This document shows, piece by piece, positions 48,505-59,345 of a DNA stretch of 64,000 nucleotides. The DNA is from Kryptolebias marmoratus (taxonomy: Eukaryota > Chordata > Actinopteri > Cyprinodontiformes > Rivulidae), in assembly GCF_001649575.2 (NCBI RefSeq), contig NC_051441.1, positions 11,796,134 through 11,860,133 on the forward strand, given 5' to 3'. Position 1 is the stretch's first letter. Every line of letters begins with the position of its first letter. Below the pieces are notes generated by a model. That model was not told the DNA's origin, searched no databases, and saw nothing but the letters and a program-made list of their open reading frames with translations. Both the position numbers and the translations under genes were made by a program.

Positions 48505-48815
48505 GTATTATGATATTATTAGCACATTTTATTTTTAAAAGAATTATGTTTTTTGTTTTTTTAATGAGAAGTATTTGCCCCTCTAAACAATTCTGTTAAT
48601 AGATAAGTCATTATTTAGACGCAGGGGGAACGCGGCTCGACGTAACAGCAGCAACTAAAACACATTGCTGCCCCCTATATGTCAAGAGGACAAATAACAC
48701 CTTTTCTGTTCAAATTGCCAACCCGCCACAGTGGCGTGTGTGTTGATTAAATTCACCCACCACTTCAAATATTTACCCGCATTTGGCCGGTGGCGGGTGC
48801 TAATTTCCACCCCTG
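48505..48815 (-). mobile_element. hAT-like element end
   Basis: The right border ends ...TAATTTCCACCCCTG. In reverse complement it reads CAGGGGTGGAAATTAGCACC with CGCCACCGGCC, a terminus shared by a widespread fish hAT-type family. A CTCF-like match on the minus strand, GACATATAGGGGGCAGCAA, lies at 48665-48683 inside it. The other end was not located, so borders to the left are approximate. Confidence 0.5.
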
Positions 48816-49014
48816 TTTAAGCCACAAAGTAATAGTAGGCATGTGCAAAATGGGCTGCTATGTCATTGTTTCCAATCTGTCCCCTGTCTAAATGAATACA
48901 CCTAAAACAGAGTTTTAATATCTTCACCTTGGAAAAGGGTATTTAAAAAGCTTTTTTTTTTCTCACCAAAAAAACGGGAGGTGCCAATCCAGAGGATTAT
49001 GGACGGGGCCTATT
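48816..49014. other. Intergenic, no gene seen
   Basis: Short stretch without recognised features. Confidence 0.4.
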
Positions 49015-49118
49015 TCTCCAAACTGAAATCATTCAAAGAGCTATCTACACTTAGTAAGATATGAATTGTTCATAACCTTTTCAACAGAACTCCACATCAA
49101 AAAAAAAATCCTTAACAT
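49015..49118 (+). repeat. Family A right arm fragment
   Basis: TTCTCCAAACTGAAATCATT, CAAAGAGCTATCTACACTTA, GTAAGATATGAATTGTTCAT and CAACAGAACTCCACATC follow the right-arm order. The donor motif is altered to TTAGTAAGA. Confidence 0.7.
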
Positions 49119-50680
49119 CTTAATTTTATGACCATTAGTCAAGCTATAAAGGGAAATTAAGTTTTTCTCTAAAAATGCTGTTCATAATTTGGTAATATGG
49201 ATGGTATTTTTGGTGGTCTAACACATGTGCTTTACACCCCGATGACCTGTTTGATTCCTTCTAGTTTGCTTCATCTGAAGTGCTTATTTGTGTTTATCTA
49301 AAGCTGTGCTGTAGGCACACAGTCATTTATTTTATTTTATTTTATACAAGAATCTGCAGTGAGGAATATTTTTGATTCAAATGTACATATAAAAAATGGG
49401 GGGATCCTATTTGATGAAAGAACATGCACGACATAAAGTACATGACACCCCAGAAACACATAAACAACTCGTTTCACTCGGTACCTATACCACCTTCAAA
49501 TAAAGAATACATTTCTCATCTTGCAGGAACGGTGGTTCAACACTCTCGGGATGGACTGCTCTTGCTTTGAAGGTTAACTGATTTTCAGTTGCCGCGAACA
49601 GACTTGATTTTTTTTTTTTTTTTTTTTTTTCTGATCACAAAGCTGGAAGACGAGGCCAAAAGTTCTCCCGGGGTTGTTAAAGCAGACTACTTGTAAAGAC
49701 TTTTAAACACAGAGCTGTTATCAAAATATAGAAAGAGATCAAACGTCTCTTTGCAGTTAATAATAACCAGCAAAGTTGCGCAAAAGGCACACTGTCGACA
49801 ACCAGAATGGATTTGATATTACTTAACAAGAAATGCAAAGGATTCACCTGAAGACTGCACTACTAATTGGACCTGGTTTGTTGTTATTTTTTATTTTTAT
49901 TTGAATTACATGCACACAAATTGCAATAGAGTATACGTAGTTACACGTATGAACACACGTGCAAATCCCACCAAAAAAACGACTGACTCAGGCTCAGTCG
50001 TATGGCCAGGCGCTGACGGCGGACCATGTGGTGTTTGTGGGCGGCCATTCCCTATGGCAGCATGCGCATTGCGTAATAGCAACCTGTGAGGCGCCCTGTT
50101 TGTTTACAGATAAGTCATTAAGAGCTGTGTGTTGGGTTGCAAACTGCAAATTAGCACCCTTCCACATGATGCAACGCTTACAGCTCCGACAGCAACCCGG
50201 CATATTGCGCAGAACAAAGGCCATCATCTTTAGATTAAAAACAACAATTCTGAAGATGTCACATCTTAAAGGAGATGACTACCTTGTAAAAGCAAAACTG
50301 GCAATGTCTGAAAAGTTGAAGCCAAATCACTCAAAGATCACCCAAACTTGGTGTCGTGTGGCTCAATGTCATTTCAAGCTCCGAAAAGTTAACATGCCTC
50401 CAACAACTTTTCCTTCCAACGGCACACACTTTTTTCAAGGTAAGCACTTCAACAGTTAATGGTGTTCTCAAGACAGGCAGAGATTAAGTTCTTTTCTATT
50501 TGAACTGGATGAATCTCTTCTCTGTCTCTGTTCAATGCCACTCTTCACATCAAAGGAATTGGCAGGCTTTAGAAAGAGTCAATCAGTCTTTGCCACTTTT
50601 TTTTTATTAATATTATTTTGGAAGACAGCTGCCCTACATCCAACTAAATGCAGAATAAAAAGCCAACAATGACAAACATG
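49119..50680. other. Intergenic; poly(T) and one long chance frame
   Basis: A T23 run lies at 49608-49630. A plus frame 49959-50459 of 166 codons starts at GTG, lacks known domains and is explained below as chance. No other feature. Confidence 0.45.
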
Positions 50681-50800
50681 TGGAGGAATAATTACCCCAT
50701 TTCCCTTGGATGTGTTAGCCAGGAGTGAATTAGAGGGAGCAAAGATTAACGTGTCTGTTTTCTGGGCCGTATCCTCCTCCGTCAGCTCATTTCAAGAGGC
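50681..50800. promoter_or_regulatory. Candidate conserved non-coding island
   Basis: Unique sequence with ATAATTACCCCATTTCCCTT and AGTGAATTAGAGGGAGCAAA, then CTCATTTCAAGAGGC. Homeodomain-type cores in a compact, repeat-free block suggest an enhancer. Inference only. Confidence 0.2.
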
Positions 50801-53139
50801 TTGTTTATGATTTGGGTGCATGTCAGCGTTACAAAAGCTCACTTCAATAGGAACAAAACAGGCACACTTGTGTTGTTTTTTTTTTTTCCTTTTAGTTCCC
50901 TTGCCTTTCAGGAGAATAGAGAATGACGATAAAGTTGCCTCTAAACCATATTTTTTCCAGAACTATTATGTGCAATCTATATTGGCTGAGAAGATAGCTC
51001 AAACCATCAGACAATCTGCCAACTTCTTAGCTTCTTCTTAATATTGAACTATACAATATTGTAACATATTTTTAGTATTTATTAGGCAATTTATTCAAAT
51101 GTGCATGAGACTGATTTCAAGAAACTAATAAACCCAGCTAACCTCCCACAAAAGGGACAGAGGCTAGTTATATGCATGAAAACAAAGGACTCTTCCAAAA
51201 TGTACAACCCCCAAGAACAAAGTCAGCCCAGGCACTTCACAATTATTATTAATGCAAGTAGAACACCCTGGGAAAAAGATTAAGATTAAGCGTAAGATGC
51301 ATGCAAGCAGATTTGCAGCAAACCCGTAAAGGAGTCAGCAGAATATTTTCAAGCACACAAACGCAAGACGAACAAAACCAAGACATCAGCCCACAATATT
51401 CTTCTGTTTTGAAATGGGATCGGAGGGCCCACTGTTGATATATGAAATGAAAAACAGAAGCAGCAGCAGAGAGCGTGTTGCAAACGTGATTATCCCTCCA
51501 TAAAGTCATCCTCAAGCGATATTACAGTTGGCAGAAGTGCTTGCTTATGAAATGCTACATGAGCTCCGGTATTGTGCAAAGGAGCCCTGAAGCATCTTAA
51601 AGGTTTGAAAGGAGTATTTACAGTATAGACGGTTGCTTTGGATAGATATGTATGAGAGTGTGTAAGTGTATAAACACCAATAAATACTATGATGTAATTC
51701 TTTTTTTTTAGATCCTGCCTTAAACGGAAATGTTTCTGTGGCTGGTTTGGCAACATGTGACTCATTTTTCCTGCCACGTTAATAATGCTTCCTTTCACAT
51801 GTATGGACTCATGTTTGCGGCCATGAGTACAGCGGGAGGGTGTTGTCCATGTGTGTGTGGGGATCTGTTCAGGGCAGCTGGGATGGACTCTGATTCACAG
51901 GAACGTTGGCCACAAGCACGCTGCTGCAGGTACCCAGCAGCAGGTGGCACGCCATTAGCGAAAAGAGTTGGAGGGACGCTGGCGAGAACACACACAGGAA
52001 GACGATCTCATTGTTGTGGACGATGTGACTAATAGAGGGATCAAACAGCCTTTGGACTGCGTCAAACAGGCTGAGTGTGGCTTCCAATCAGAGGCTTGGT
52101 GTGGTCAGCATCCATTGCACGCACACACCGAATAGGTGGAACTCATAGTAGTAGAAAATTGCATGGAGAATCAACCGGAGAATGAATTATGAGTGTCTTT
52201 CATCTGAAGGCTTTGCTGTCTGAAGCAACTAGTACCAGGACCATCGTGATGCTACTGCATCAGCAAAAATAAAAACTTCAATTCTCTGAAGGTATGTGCT
52301 TCAAAACCTGGGAAATACATATCTAGTTGTATGAAAAGCAAAATTTGAAACCTTAATTTTCCTTTTGTAAATTCCCTGTATCAATACTCAGCAGCCCAGA
52401 GCTTCTCCATGCAGGCAGAAAGCTAAGCACTCCCATTTTCAGGTGTAGGCATCTTTTTATAAAGCAATTAAGAAATGGCAATTACCAGGAATGATGAATT
52501 TCAGAGTCACGGCTGAGGTGTTTATCTCTGTGTATTGTTCACGAGCAAAGGTGGACGGACTGGTAGATCAGGTCTTCATCCACAGTAATGAGAGTGTTGG
52601 GGTATTGCAGTGGAGAGGGAAGTTTGGGCTTCTCTCATATCATGCAGTTGCTCAGCATCTGGGGCGTACAGATGTCACAGCATCCCAATATTGTAACAAA
52701 TGGAAATGTGAAAATGTCACACATATGTTGCCATGGTTCCAATCATCCAAGACAGACCACACAAAGAGAGGATCATAGTATTGTACCCAAAGCATTACAG
52801 AACCCTATGTTGTCTGCATCAGCCACAAGTATTGAACTCTTTATAGCACCTTGGGTCATCCCATATCATTTCTGAACAACTGGCATAAGTTCGATGGGCT
52901 CACCTCCTCATTTTTGTTTAGAGCAGTGCTGTAACTGTGAGGCATGGACAGATTACAAGTGGCTGCATACCATGATCAGCAATTAATCTTGGTTCTGCAT
53001 TACCATTGATGACCATTGTGGGCACATATGGTGGCACTGAGGGGAGAGCACCAGTCTTGCCAATGTTGTAGAGAAACACATCCACATTACTCCTGGCATC
53101 ATGACGCGGGGGGCCAGAGGGTATGACGTCTTGTCACCT
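50801..53139. other. Intergenic, no gene seen
   Basis: The part 51800-52060 is GC-richer with frames open on both strands and no known domain. The part 52490-53100 precedes a transposase relic and may be the decayed 5' part of the same transposon, but no frame could be aligned. Confidence 0.4.
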
Positions 53140-53375
53140 CTGGTGGTGATTTGGGGCAGCCTGATGACACAGCGCTACATCAGTGACACCCTGCATCCTC
53201 GTAACTTACCCCGCCTGAGACAGAACCCTGATACAGAGTATCATTTGTGAGCATTGTGAGCATTTGTGTCAATGGGCTGCCTGAGTTATGTCGAGGTCCT
53301 CCCCTGGTCAGCCAGGTCACCTAGTGTTTTTCCAACTGAACATTTGTGGGATCAGCTCAAAGGTCAACTATGACC
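53140..53375 (+). pseudogene. Tc1/mariner transposase relic
   Basis: A frame from 53152 reads WGSLMTQRYISDTLHP and then LPRLRQNPD, matching the Tc1-type block that precedes the second catalytic aspartate. After a stop at about 53248, other frames give LPWSARSP-like sequence (partly changed) and PTEHLWDQLKGQL, which carries the glutamate-containing block near the transposase C-terminus. Frame changes and stops make it inactive. It is a different family from the element at 11.5 kb. Confidence 0.7.
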
Positions 53376-55230
53376 CAGTCCCAGCCTGTCAGATCCCCAG
53401 TAACAGCAGCTGTGAGCCAAGTCACCACAGTAGAGGATACACCAGTAGTTCTGAATATATCCTAGTCCAAGGGAATGCTGCACCTTACTTACACGGGACC
53501 AGCTGTGTGTCCAGACTGGCAACTCTGTCATCTATTTAATCTGATATTGTAATCAACATTTATCAATAATTAATTAACTTTAGGATTGCTATCAAAGTAT
53601 GCATTACTGACCAAGCTATTTTCATTATTTTGAAATTGCAAATATTCAAAGATGAATCAAATACCTATAACTTAATGTGTTTTCCCCAATTAACATCACC
53701 ATACAGTTTAACACCTGGTTCCCTTTTACAGTACAGTGTATGCAGCAGTAATGTACGTAAGTTTTATTTGTCAAATCACTTTATGTCTTTGATGACAACA
53801 GTGTGCAATTTTAAAAAATCTGCTTTTGTCTCAACAAAACTATAAAAACACAATATGTCTCACTTCATTGCTTTTCAGTCCATATTCTTGTGAAGACTAG
53901 AAATCAGTACCACTGTCTGTTTGAATAAGAATCCTGACCACCTGATGTAAAGCAGGGAGTAAACCAACGTCATTTTGACATGTATTCATCTCGATGGGAA
54001 AACTCAACTTAGGATAAAAGTCCAATCCCTTCTGACTTCTCCTCCCTCCCTGAAGCACTTAAAAAAAAGTAAAGTTCCTTCTCGGCGGCGCTCAACAGTT
54101 GCAACATAAAAGGAAGTAACTTTATCCCATCAACTTTGAAGTGAAAGTTGTCATCTCTGCTCAGTCTTCACCTCTCCCGGTTGCTTCCTCACCGAGGTGG
54201 GGTGTGTTGGATTTGAGGGGCAAACCGGGAGGGACGGGGGCTGTATAAAGTAAAGTTGCCATGGCGACCGCCTGCCCCCTTTACCCAGGGGAGCTGTCAT
54301 ATAAGAAGCAGCTTTCTTCGCAATGACTTCAGCGGTCATTTCCTGTCAGGCCTGGCGCTGTGAGTGCTTATTGCGCGCTAACCGTGAATTAATGCCGGCT
54401 GACATTTAGCTGTTTGGCTCTGGATGGAGATGGAACGTGATGACTTTGATGGGCAGAGAGGTATAATACTTCTGCGAGCTGTCGCTGTCCCACAGCTCTG
54501 GGTTTTACAGGGAAACATATTGAGGAAATAAAGAATGATGAGGCAGTTTGGGGAAGAATATGCCTCGGCGCTTGGCGACATCTGCGGCATGCAATGTCTC
54601 ACTTTGAAGTTTTTCATATTCCACACTTCTTATCAGACATCTGACAGACACCTGCTCCCTTGTTTTAGTTTGGCAAAACATGAAGAGAGAGCAAAACAAA
54701 AGCTGCTCTGATTTTCTTCAGTGGCTGTCATTGTGGAACAAGCTAATGGCTTCATTTGTCACTGTCAGATATTTGCTTGCAGATTTGGAAATATAACTTC
54801 AAATCATTCTGTACATGCAGCAACAAAATACCACTGTTACCTGACTGTACAGTGATTTTTTTTTCCCCTATTATTCTTTTGGTTATTTAGAAAAGAAATC
54901 CCACCCTGATAAAAGAATTTGTGAACATGAAAAGTTGACATGTCTCCACATAAATTTAGGATAATGGTGTGACAGCTGAATGGAGATACGAGCCTAGTTG
55001 GTGTGCAGGTGATTGACTGATCCACAAACTAAGAATGCCATTACTGGTGACACAAAAATCCCATTGCCAGAGTAGAACTAAAACTAAAACTTGTCAGTTT
55101 CCTTTAAGTCGATGTCCTGGCGTTTTTGTAGATTCTGTCGACCTATTTTTGGCATCAGAGTGTCTGCAACATTTAAAAAGGTGATTTTCTGCAAAGATTT
55201 CATCTGCTGATGTGTGCGTATGTGACCGTC
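53376..55230. other. Intergenic with a candidate regulatory island
   Basis: No gene. The segment 54290-54480 is unique and GC-richer, with CGTGAATTAATGCCGGCTGA, and lies 2.6 kb upstream of nptx2, so it could be a distal regulatory element. The rest is AT-rich with no recognised repeat. Confidence 0.35.
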
Positions 55231-55397
<167 letters not shown>

Positions 55398-56159
55398 CTT
55401 TTTTATACTTTAAGGGTTTTATAGGAAACTACTGGGTTTCATAAAGATTATTAAGAAAGAGAAAAATTTAATTATGAGAGAAAAAAATAAGACCTGAGCT
55501 CGAAGACAGACAGTCATAGTTCATACTGACTGTAGAATGACGACTTTAGGGGAAAGGCACCAATTTGAGCTTTACAATATTTAACAGTATTGGATTTTAA
55601 TACCAAACTGGAGCCAGCCTTTCACAAAGACTTACCGATTTATTCTCCATCTCCAATAGTTTAGTAACAGGGTTTACATTCAGATTGTCATATGCTGAGA
55701 GCTTTAAAAACAAAGCTGCCTGGCAACGTCCGGCTGCTTTATTTTTATCCTCAACTATGACAAAAGGTGCAGCTTGGAAGCATTCTACTCCAGTAGTTTT
55801 CCAGATATTCTGATACGCAATATAATGAAATGTGGGTGTGCACTCAATGTAAACAAAACATTTTTAATCTGCTTACTCAACTAAAATCGGTGTAAATATG
55901 TATCAATACATCAAATTTGTCTGATTTTCTCCATCCCAAACAGCTCTTTCATGGAAGTTGAAATTGTTGACCTACTTTCAGTTACTTTTTTTCAGTTACT
56001 TGTGATGTTTTGTAATAAACAAACATACCTGGTTGTTGGCAGCTGTTCATAAATTCTGCTTACAGATTTTTAATTTAAGGACACATTAACCATCAATGTG
56101 AGAAGGAAAAAACAGTGCAGATGTTGTTTCCTAATGTCTGATTTATTTATTTATTTCAA
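55398..56159. other. Intergenic, no gene seen
   Basis: AT-rich upstream sequence of nptx2 without recognised features. Confidence 0.5.
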
Positions 56160-56300
56160 CTGGTCTTTATGAGTAGCTTTAATTGTATTTCTTCAAACTA
56201 AGGCTGTTCAACAAGTTTTCTACAACAGGTAAGATATTACATGTTCATGACCTTTCCACTGAACCCCACTTCAAAAGATCTGAACCGTCCCTTTTAGCAG
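56160..56300 (+). repeat. Family A right arm, upstream of nptx2
   Basis: TTCTTCAAACTAAGGCTGTT, TTTTCTACAACAGGTAAGAT, then CCTTTCCACTGAACCCCACT and AAAAGATCTGAACCGTCCCT, a well preserved terminus. A perfect CAGGTAAGA donor-like motif lies at 56226-56234, plus strand, 843 bp upstream of the nptx2 ATG. Confidence 0.75.
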
Positions 56301-56433
56301 TGGTTAAAGTTTTATTTTATTTTATGTTTCGGTCAAAAACAATGCAAAGAATGTTGTCTTGAGATTCTATATCAAAAAGAGAACTAAATCTTTACGTCAA
56401 TTAACATACAGAAACTTTTTCAGGGATTAAACG

Positions 56434-56710
56434 TGATGTCATAATTTGTAATATTCCAGAAACGCGTAAAAAGAGTTCTGTCTCCGCCTTTGACGTCTGT
56501 GGAGAGTTCACTCAGAGTCAATGAGATGCGCCCGGAGCGCGTGTCACGGCGTGACTCGGACCCACTGAGACCCGCTGATGACGTCGGCTGAAGCTGAATA
56601 ACCGGAGCGCGCGGATGATGAGCGGAAGCGCTCCGCGCGCGCGCGCCGCTCCTCTTAATAATAATCTGTGTGAGCGGCTCGTCGCTGTCTGTTCAGCACC
56701 GAACCCTGAC
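56434..56710 (+). promoter_or_regulatory. nptx2 promoter region, CpG-rich with CRE-like motifs
   Basis: CpG density rises sharply from about 56465. Three CRE-like sites are present: TGATGTCA at 56434-56441, TGACGTCT at 56491-56498 and TGACGTCG at 56579-56585 (core). A (CG)n tract lies at 56634-56646, next to an AT-rich TTAATAATAATC at about 56655 that could be a weak TATA-like box. NPTX2/Narp was first described as an activity-induced gene in mammals, so CREB-type sites are reasonable. The start site of transcription is not determined; I place it near 56680-56700 by inference. Confidence 0.6.
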
Positions 56711-56781
56711 GGTCCAGCAGAGCGGAGAGGACGCACTGCTGCACTCTGAGGATTTTACTCCCCCTGAGGACAACAAGCGCG

Positions 56782-56802
56782 ATGCATCAACTTTTTTCCT
56801 AA
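56782..56802 (+). other. uORF 1 (6 codons) in presumed nptx2 leader
   Basis: ATG at 56782 encodes MHQLFS then TAA. It lies in the likely 5' untranslated leader if the leader is unspliced and starts near 56700. Confidence 0.4.
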
Positions 56803-56892
56803 CAGGGGACGAGAAACTCTGAGTTTGTTGAAGCGGAAAGAATCCTGATTTACTGGTGTGTTTGAAAAGAGAACCGAGCCTGGTGGAGGAGT

Positions 56893-56949
56893 ATGGGTTT
56901 CGCTGCGGATTGTGCTGAGGGGGGTTCTCATAAACTAAGATTGTTTTAA
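56893..56949 (+). other. uORF 2 (18 codons) in presumed nptx2 leader
   Basis: ATG at 56893 has A at -3 and G at +4, a strong start context, and ends at TAA 56947-56949, 120 bp before the main ATG. It could restrain main-frame translation. Whether it is transcribed is inferred. Confidence 0.45.
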
Positions 56950-56961
56950 CATTTGTGGAAA

Positions 56962-56973
56962 ATGTTGAGTTAA
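56962..56973 (+). other. uORF 3 (3 codons) in presumed nptx2 leader
   Basis: ATG TTG AGT TAA, minimal uORF 96 bp upstream of the main start codon. Confidence 0.35.
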
Positions 56974-57068
56974 ACTAATAAGTTGTGAGGAAAAGTTTTT
57001 CATTATTAATAATTGGGTCATTCCGCCCATATTTGTAGCAGGATTTGTGTTGTGTGACCCGAGCCGGG

Positions 57069-57506
57069 ATGCTGCTTTTACTTGCAGCCGTGCTGTGCGC
57101 GGCGGCGCGCGGCCAGGAAGCCACAGGTGGCCGCTTCGTGTGTAACGCCATCCCCCCGGGCGCAGAGCCCGGCTGCGGCTACGGTTCCACCGGGAACCGC
57201 GTTCAGAGCAGCAGCCCGCTGGAGGACGAGCTGCGCAACACGATCCTGCAGCTCCGGGAGACCATCCTGCAGCAGAAGGAGACCATCGTGAGCCAACAGG
57301 GCACCATCAAGGAGCTCAACTCCAAGCTGGCGCGCTGCGAGGCGGCGGCCGACGAGACGGCGCAGGGGAAGTCCCGGGGTCAGGGCTCCAGGCGCAAGGA
57401 GTACGGCAAGAACACCATGGGGGATCTGCCCCGGGACCCCGGCGAGACCATAGACCAGCTGGGCAAAACCATGCAGAGCCTCAAGGGTCGGCTGGAGAAC
57501 TTAGAG
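57069..57506 (+). CDS. nptx2: Neuronal pentraxin 2, exon 1 (coding part)
   Basis: Residues 1-146 of a secreted neuronal pentraxin that clusters AMPA receptors at excitatory synapses in mammals. The start is ATG 57069: an in-frame TAG lies at 57036 with no ATG between, and the context is GCCGGGATG. Residues 1-15 (MLLLLAAVLCAAARG) form a signal peptide. Then comes RFVCNAIPPGAEPGCG with two cysteines, a heptad region LRETILQQKETIVSQQ with ARCEA carrying a third cysteine, and the pentraxin-2 hallmark KNTMGDLPRDPG followed by a second coiled stretch to LENLE. The N-terminal cysteines and coils mediate multimers. The exon ends at 57506 in phase 0 with donor GTAAGA. NPTX2 fits better than NPTX1 because of RFVC.A.PP and GDLPRDPG; the a or b fish paralogue cannot be told. 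Codons are GC-rich compared with the surroundings. Confidence 0.93.
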
Positions 57507-57582
57507 GTAAGATGGCACCAACAGATTGCGTCTGGAGCACAGAAAGCACCGAATTCTGTCAAACATTAAAGGTCTGGCAGTC

Positions 57583-58285
57583 CGCGGAGAAATGCGTATC
57601 GCCCGCCGCCTTTCACGCCAGAGTTTAGACTAAGATCAGCTTCTGTTGAGAAATAAAGGAGCTGCAGTGATCATGCAGTATTGATCTGTTAGCGCTCAGA
57701 ATGTGTTGTCAGTGACTGTCAACTACTACCACCCCAAATTTTAGCCCAATGTCTGTAATTCGTTTTTCTGTCCCATTATGTATGGTGGCCATCTTGAATT
57801 GAGTTGACTCATCAGTACACTATACGTACTTTCTGGGAGTGCCACTGAAATCCATCCTGTCGTTTATGACATATTTTGCTAACAGACAAACAGTTATTGC
57901 CAAGGTCTTGAGGCAAAGGTGTTGTGCAACATGTGGTGTTGGGACGATTCTCAGCTACTACCACACCAAATCTTTGGTCAGTATCTGTGAAATGGGCCAA
58001 GTTGTAGCCATTTTTGTCATTTCTAAGGTCCAGTGGTTGTGGCGGTCATCTTGAATTAAGTCCAAAAGTTAATCAGTTGTAGATGTCCATCCACAGATTG
58101 TCTTCTGAAAGTTTCATTAAAATCCCTCCAGTGGTTTATGAGCTATTTTGCTAACAGACAGACAGAGCTGACTCTAATAGTTAATCACAAAGTTTAAAAC
58201 ACAAGCAATCACAGTATAAGTTAGGGCTCAGTCTCAGCTACTACCACACCAAACCGTAACTCAATATCTGTAAATCAGCATCTTT
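57583..58285 (-). repeat. Family B tandem array in nptx2 intron 1
   Basis: Three head-to-tail units: the phrase CTACTACCAC..CCAAAT occurs at about 57723, 57954 and 58236, each followed by a (T/C)ATGTCTGTAA-like block, giving a spacing of roughly 230-280 bp. The left edge holds AAATGCGTATCGCCCGCCGC. It is the largest family B array in the window. Confidence 0.8.
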
Positions 58286-58429
58286 TTAATCAGTATAATT
58301 GTCCTCAGATGAGATTTAAACACCTGCTTATACATAAATTATAAAGGCGTCACCCAGAGGAATCAAGAGATCAGAGGTTAGATTCAGCTCACATCATTTG
58401 GAGACAAGTCTGATGGTGCTGCATCAATG

Positions 58430-58760
58430 GGAAACGAGCAACCAAAAAATCTCGTCAAAGGTGTAATCACGCTCCTGGTGCAGGGGTTTGCAGCGCGTCC
58501 TTGAATAATTTATGAAATGTGTTCCACATACTCTTTTATTTTGCAGTCAAGCAGCTAATTATTCATGGCGGATGATTAGATGAATTCCCCTAGACGTAAT
58601 GGAGCACAAAAATGTTTCAGATTAAATCAAATATGTGACGTTTTCGTCACCTGTATCGATCACCTGAGGTTCTCTTTATTTGGCAGTTTAGCTGTTTGTT
58701 ATTGTTAATTACACGAGGGCGCCGAGATCGCACGTCGATGAGGGTTCATGAAGTGTTTAC
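58430..58760 (+). promoter_or_regulatory. Candidate intronic regulatory element
   Basis: A unique segment between repeats. It contains TTGAATAATTTATGAAATGT and AGCTAATTATTCATGGCGGA, both rich in homeodomain-like cores, and a perfect inverted repeat GTGACG-TTTT-CGTCAC at 58635-58650 made of two CRE half-sites, next to CACCTG (E-box). It has the texture of an intronic enhancer. Function is inferred. Confidence 0.35.
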
Positions 58761-58988
58761 GACCTGACCTCAGACCATGTTTTATCATCGCACGGCCTTG
58801 ACCAAAGGCAAAATTGATTTTCAATTCAAGGATATTTTATAAATAATGTGCTGCAAAGTTGATCCGTCTGTTCCTCTGTTCTGCTTTTATTGGAAATTTA
58901 ATACCCTGATTAGATCAAGGATAAACTGCGTGCAAGGAGGAATGTGAGGTTGAATTTTAACCACATGTTTATTGATCGTGAGCGGTTT

Positions 58989-59345
58989 GAAGGGATAGTC
59001 CGGATCTTTTGATGTGTGGCTCTGTGGAAGCGATATGAATAATTAATATCTCACCTGTTGTAGAAAATGTATTGAACAGCCTTAGTTTGCAGAAATAGTT
59101 GAATTCTGACTGAATTAAGCTAAGAGCAAAACCAAGACAAAAAGAGATTGTTGTTGCCCTAAAATGACTTCAGTCTCAAATATTTAATGCAAACACTTTT
59201 CTGTAAACCATCATTGTTGCATTATTTGGTAATCTAAGGAAATATTGGGATTTTCCTGGCAGACGTGCTACAGCCAGCTGCTCCTGCTGCCATGGTTAGC
59301 GCTTGCAAATAACCGTGGAAAAGTTTATAAAAACAGGTTTGTGTG
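58989..59345 (+). repeat. Family A copy in nptx2 intron 1
   Basis: Left terminus GAAGGGATAGTCCGGATCTT, CGATATGAATAATTAATATC and TCACCTGTTGTAGAAAATGT. The core has GACGTGCTACAGCCAGCTGC at about 59264. The right arm is missing, so it is 3'-truncated. Confidence 0.75.

Noticed and set aside
49959..50459. 166-codon plus-strand open frame, the longest uninterrupted non-nptx2 candidate
   Set aside because: It begins with GTG, not ATG, and has no recognisable domain. I considered a THAP-like C-x4-C start but the spacing and following residues do not fit. One or two frames this long are expected by chance in 64 kb.
57045..57068. In-frame extension of nptx2 upstream from a TTG codon (57045)
   Set aside because: An in-frame stop lies at 57036, and the first ATG after it is at 57069 with a good start context. 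The extension would add eight residues before the signal peptide.
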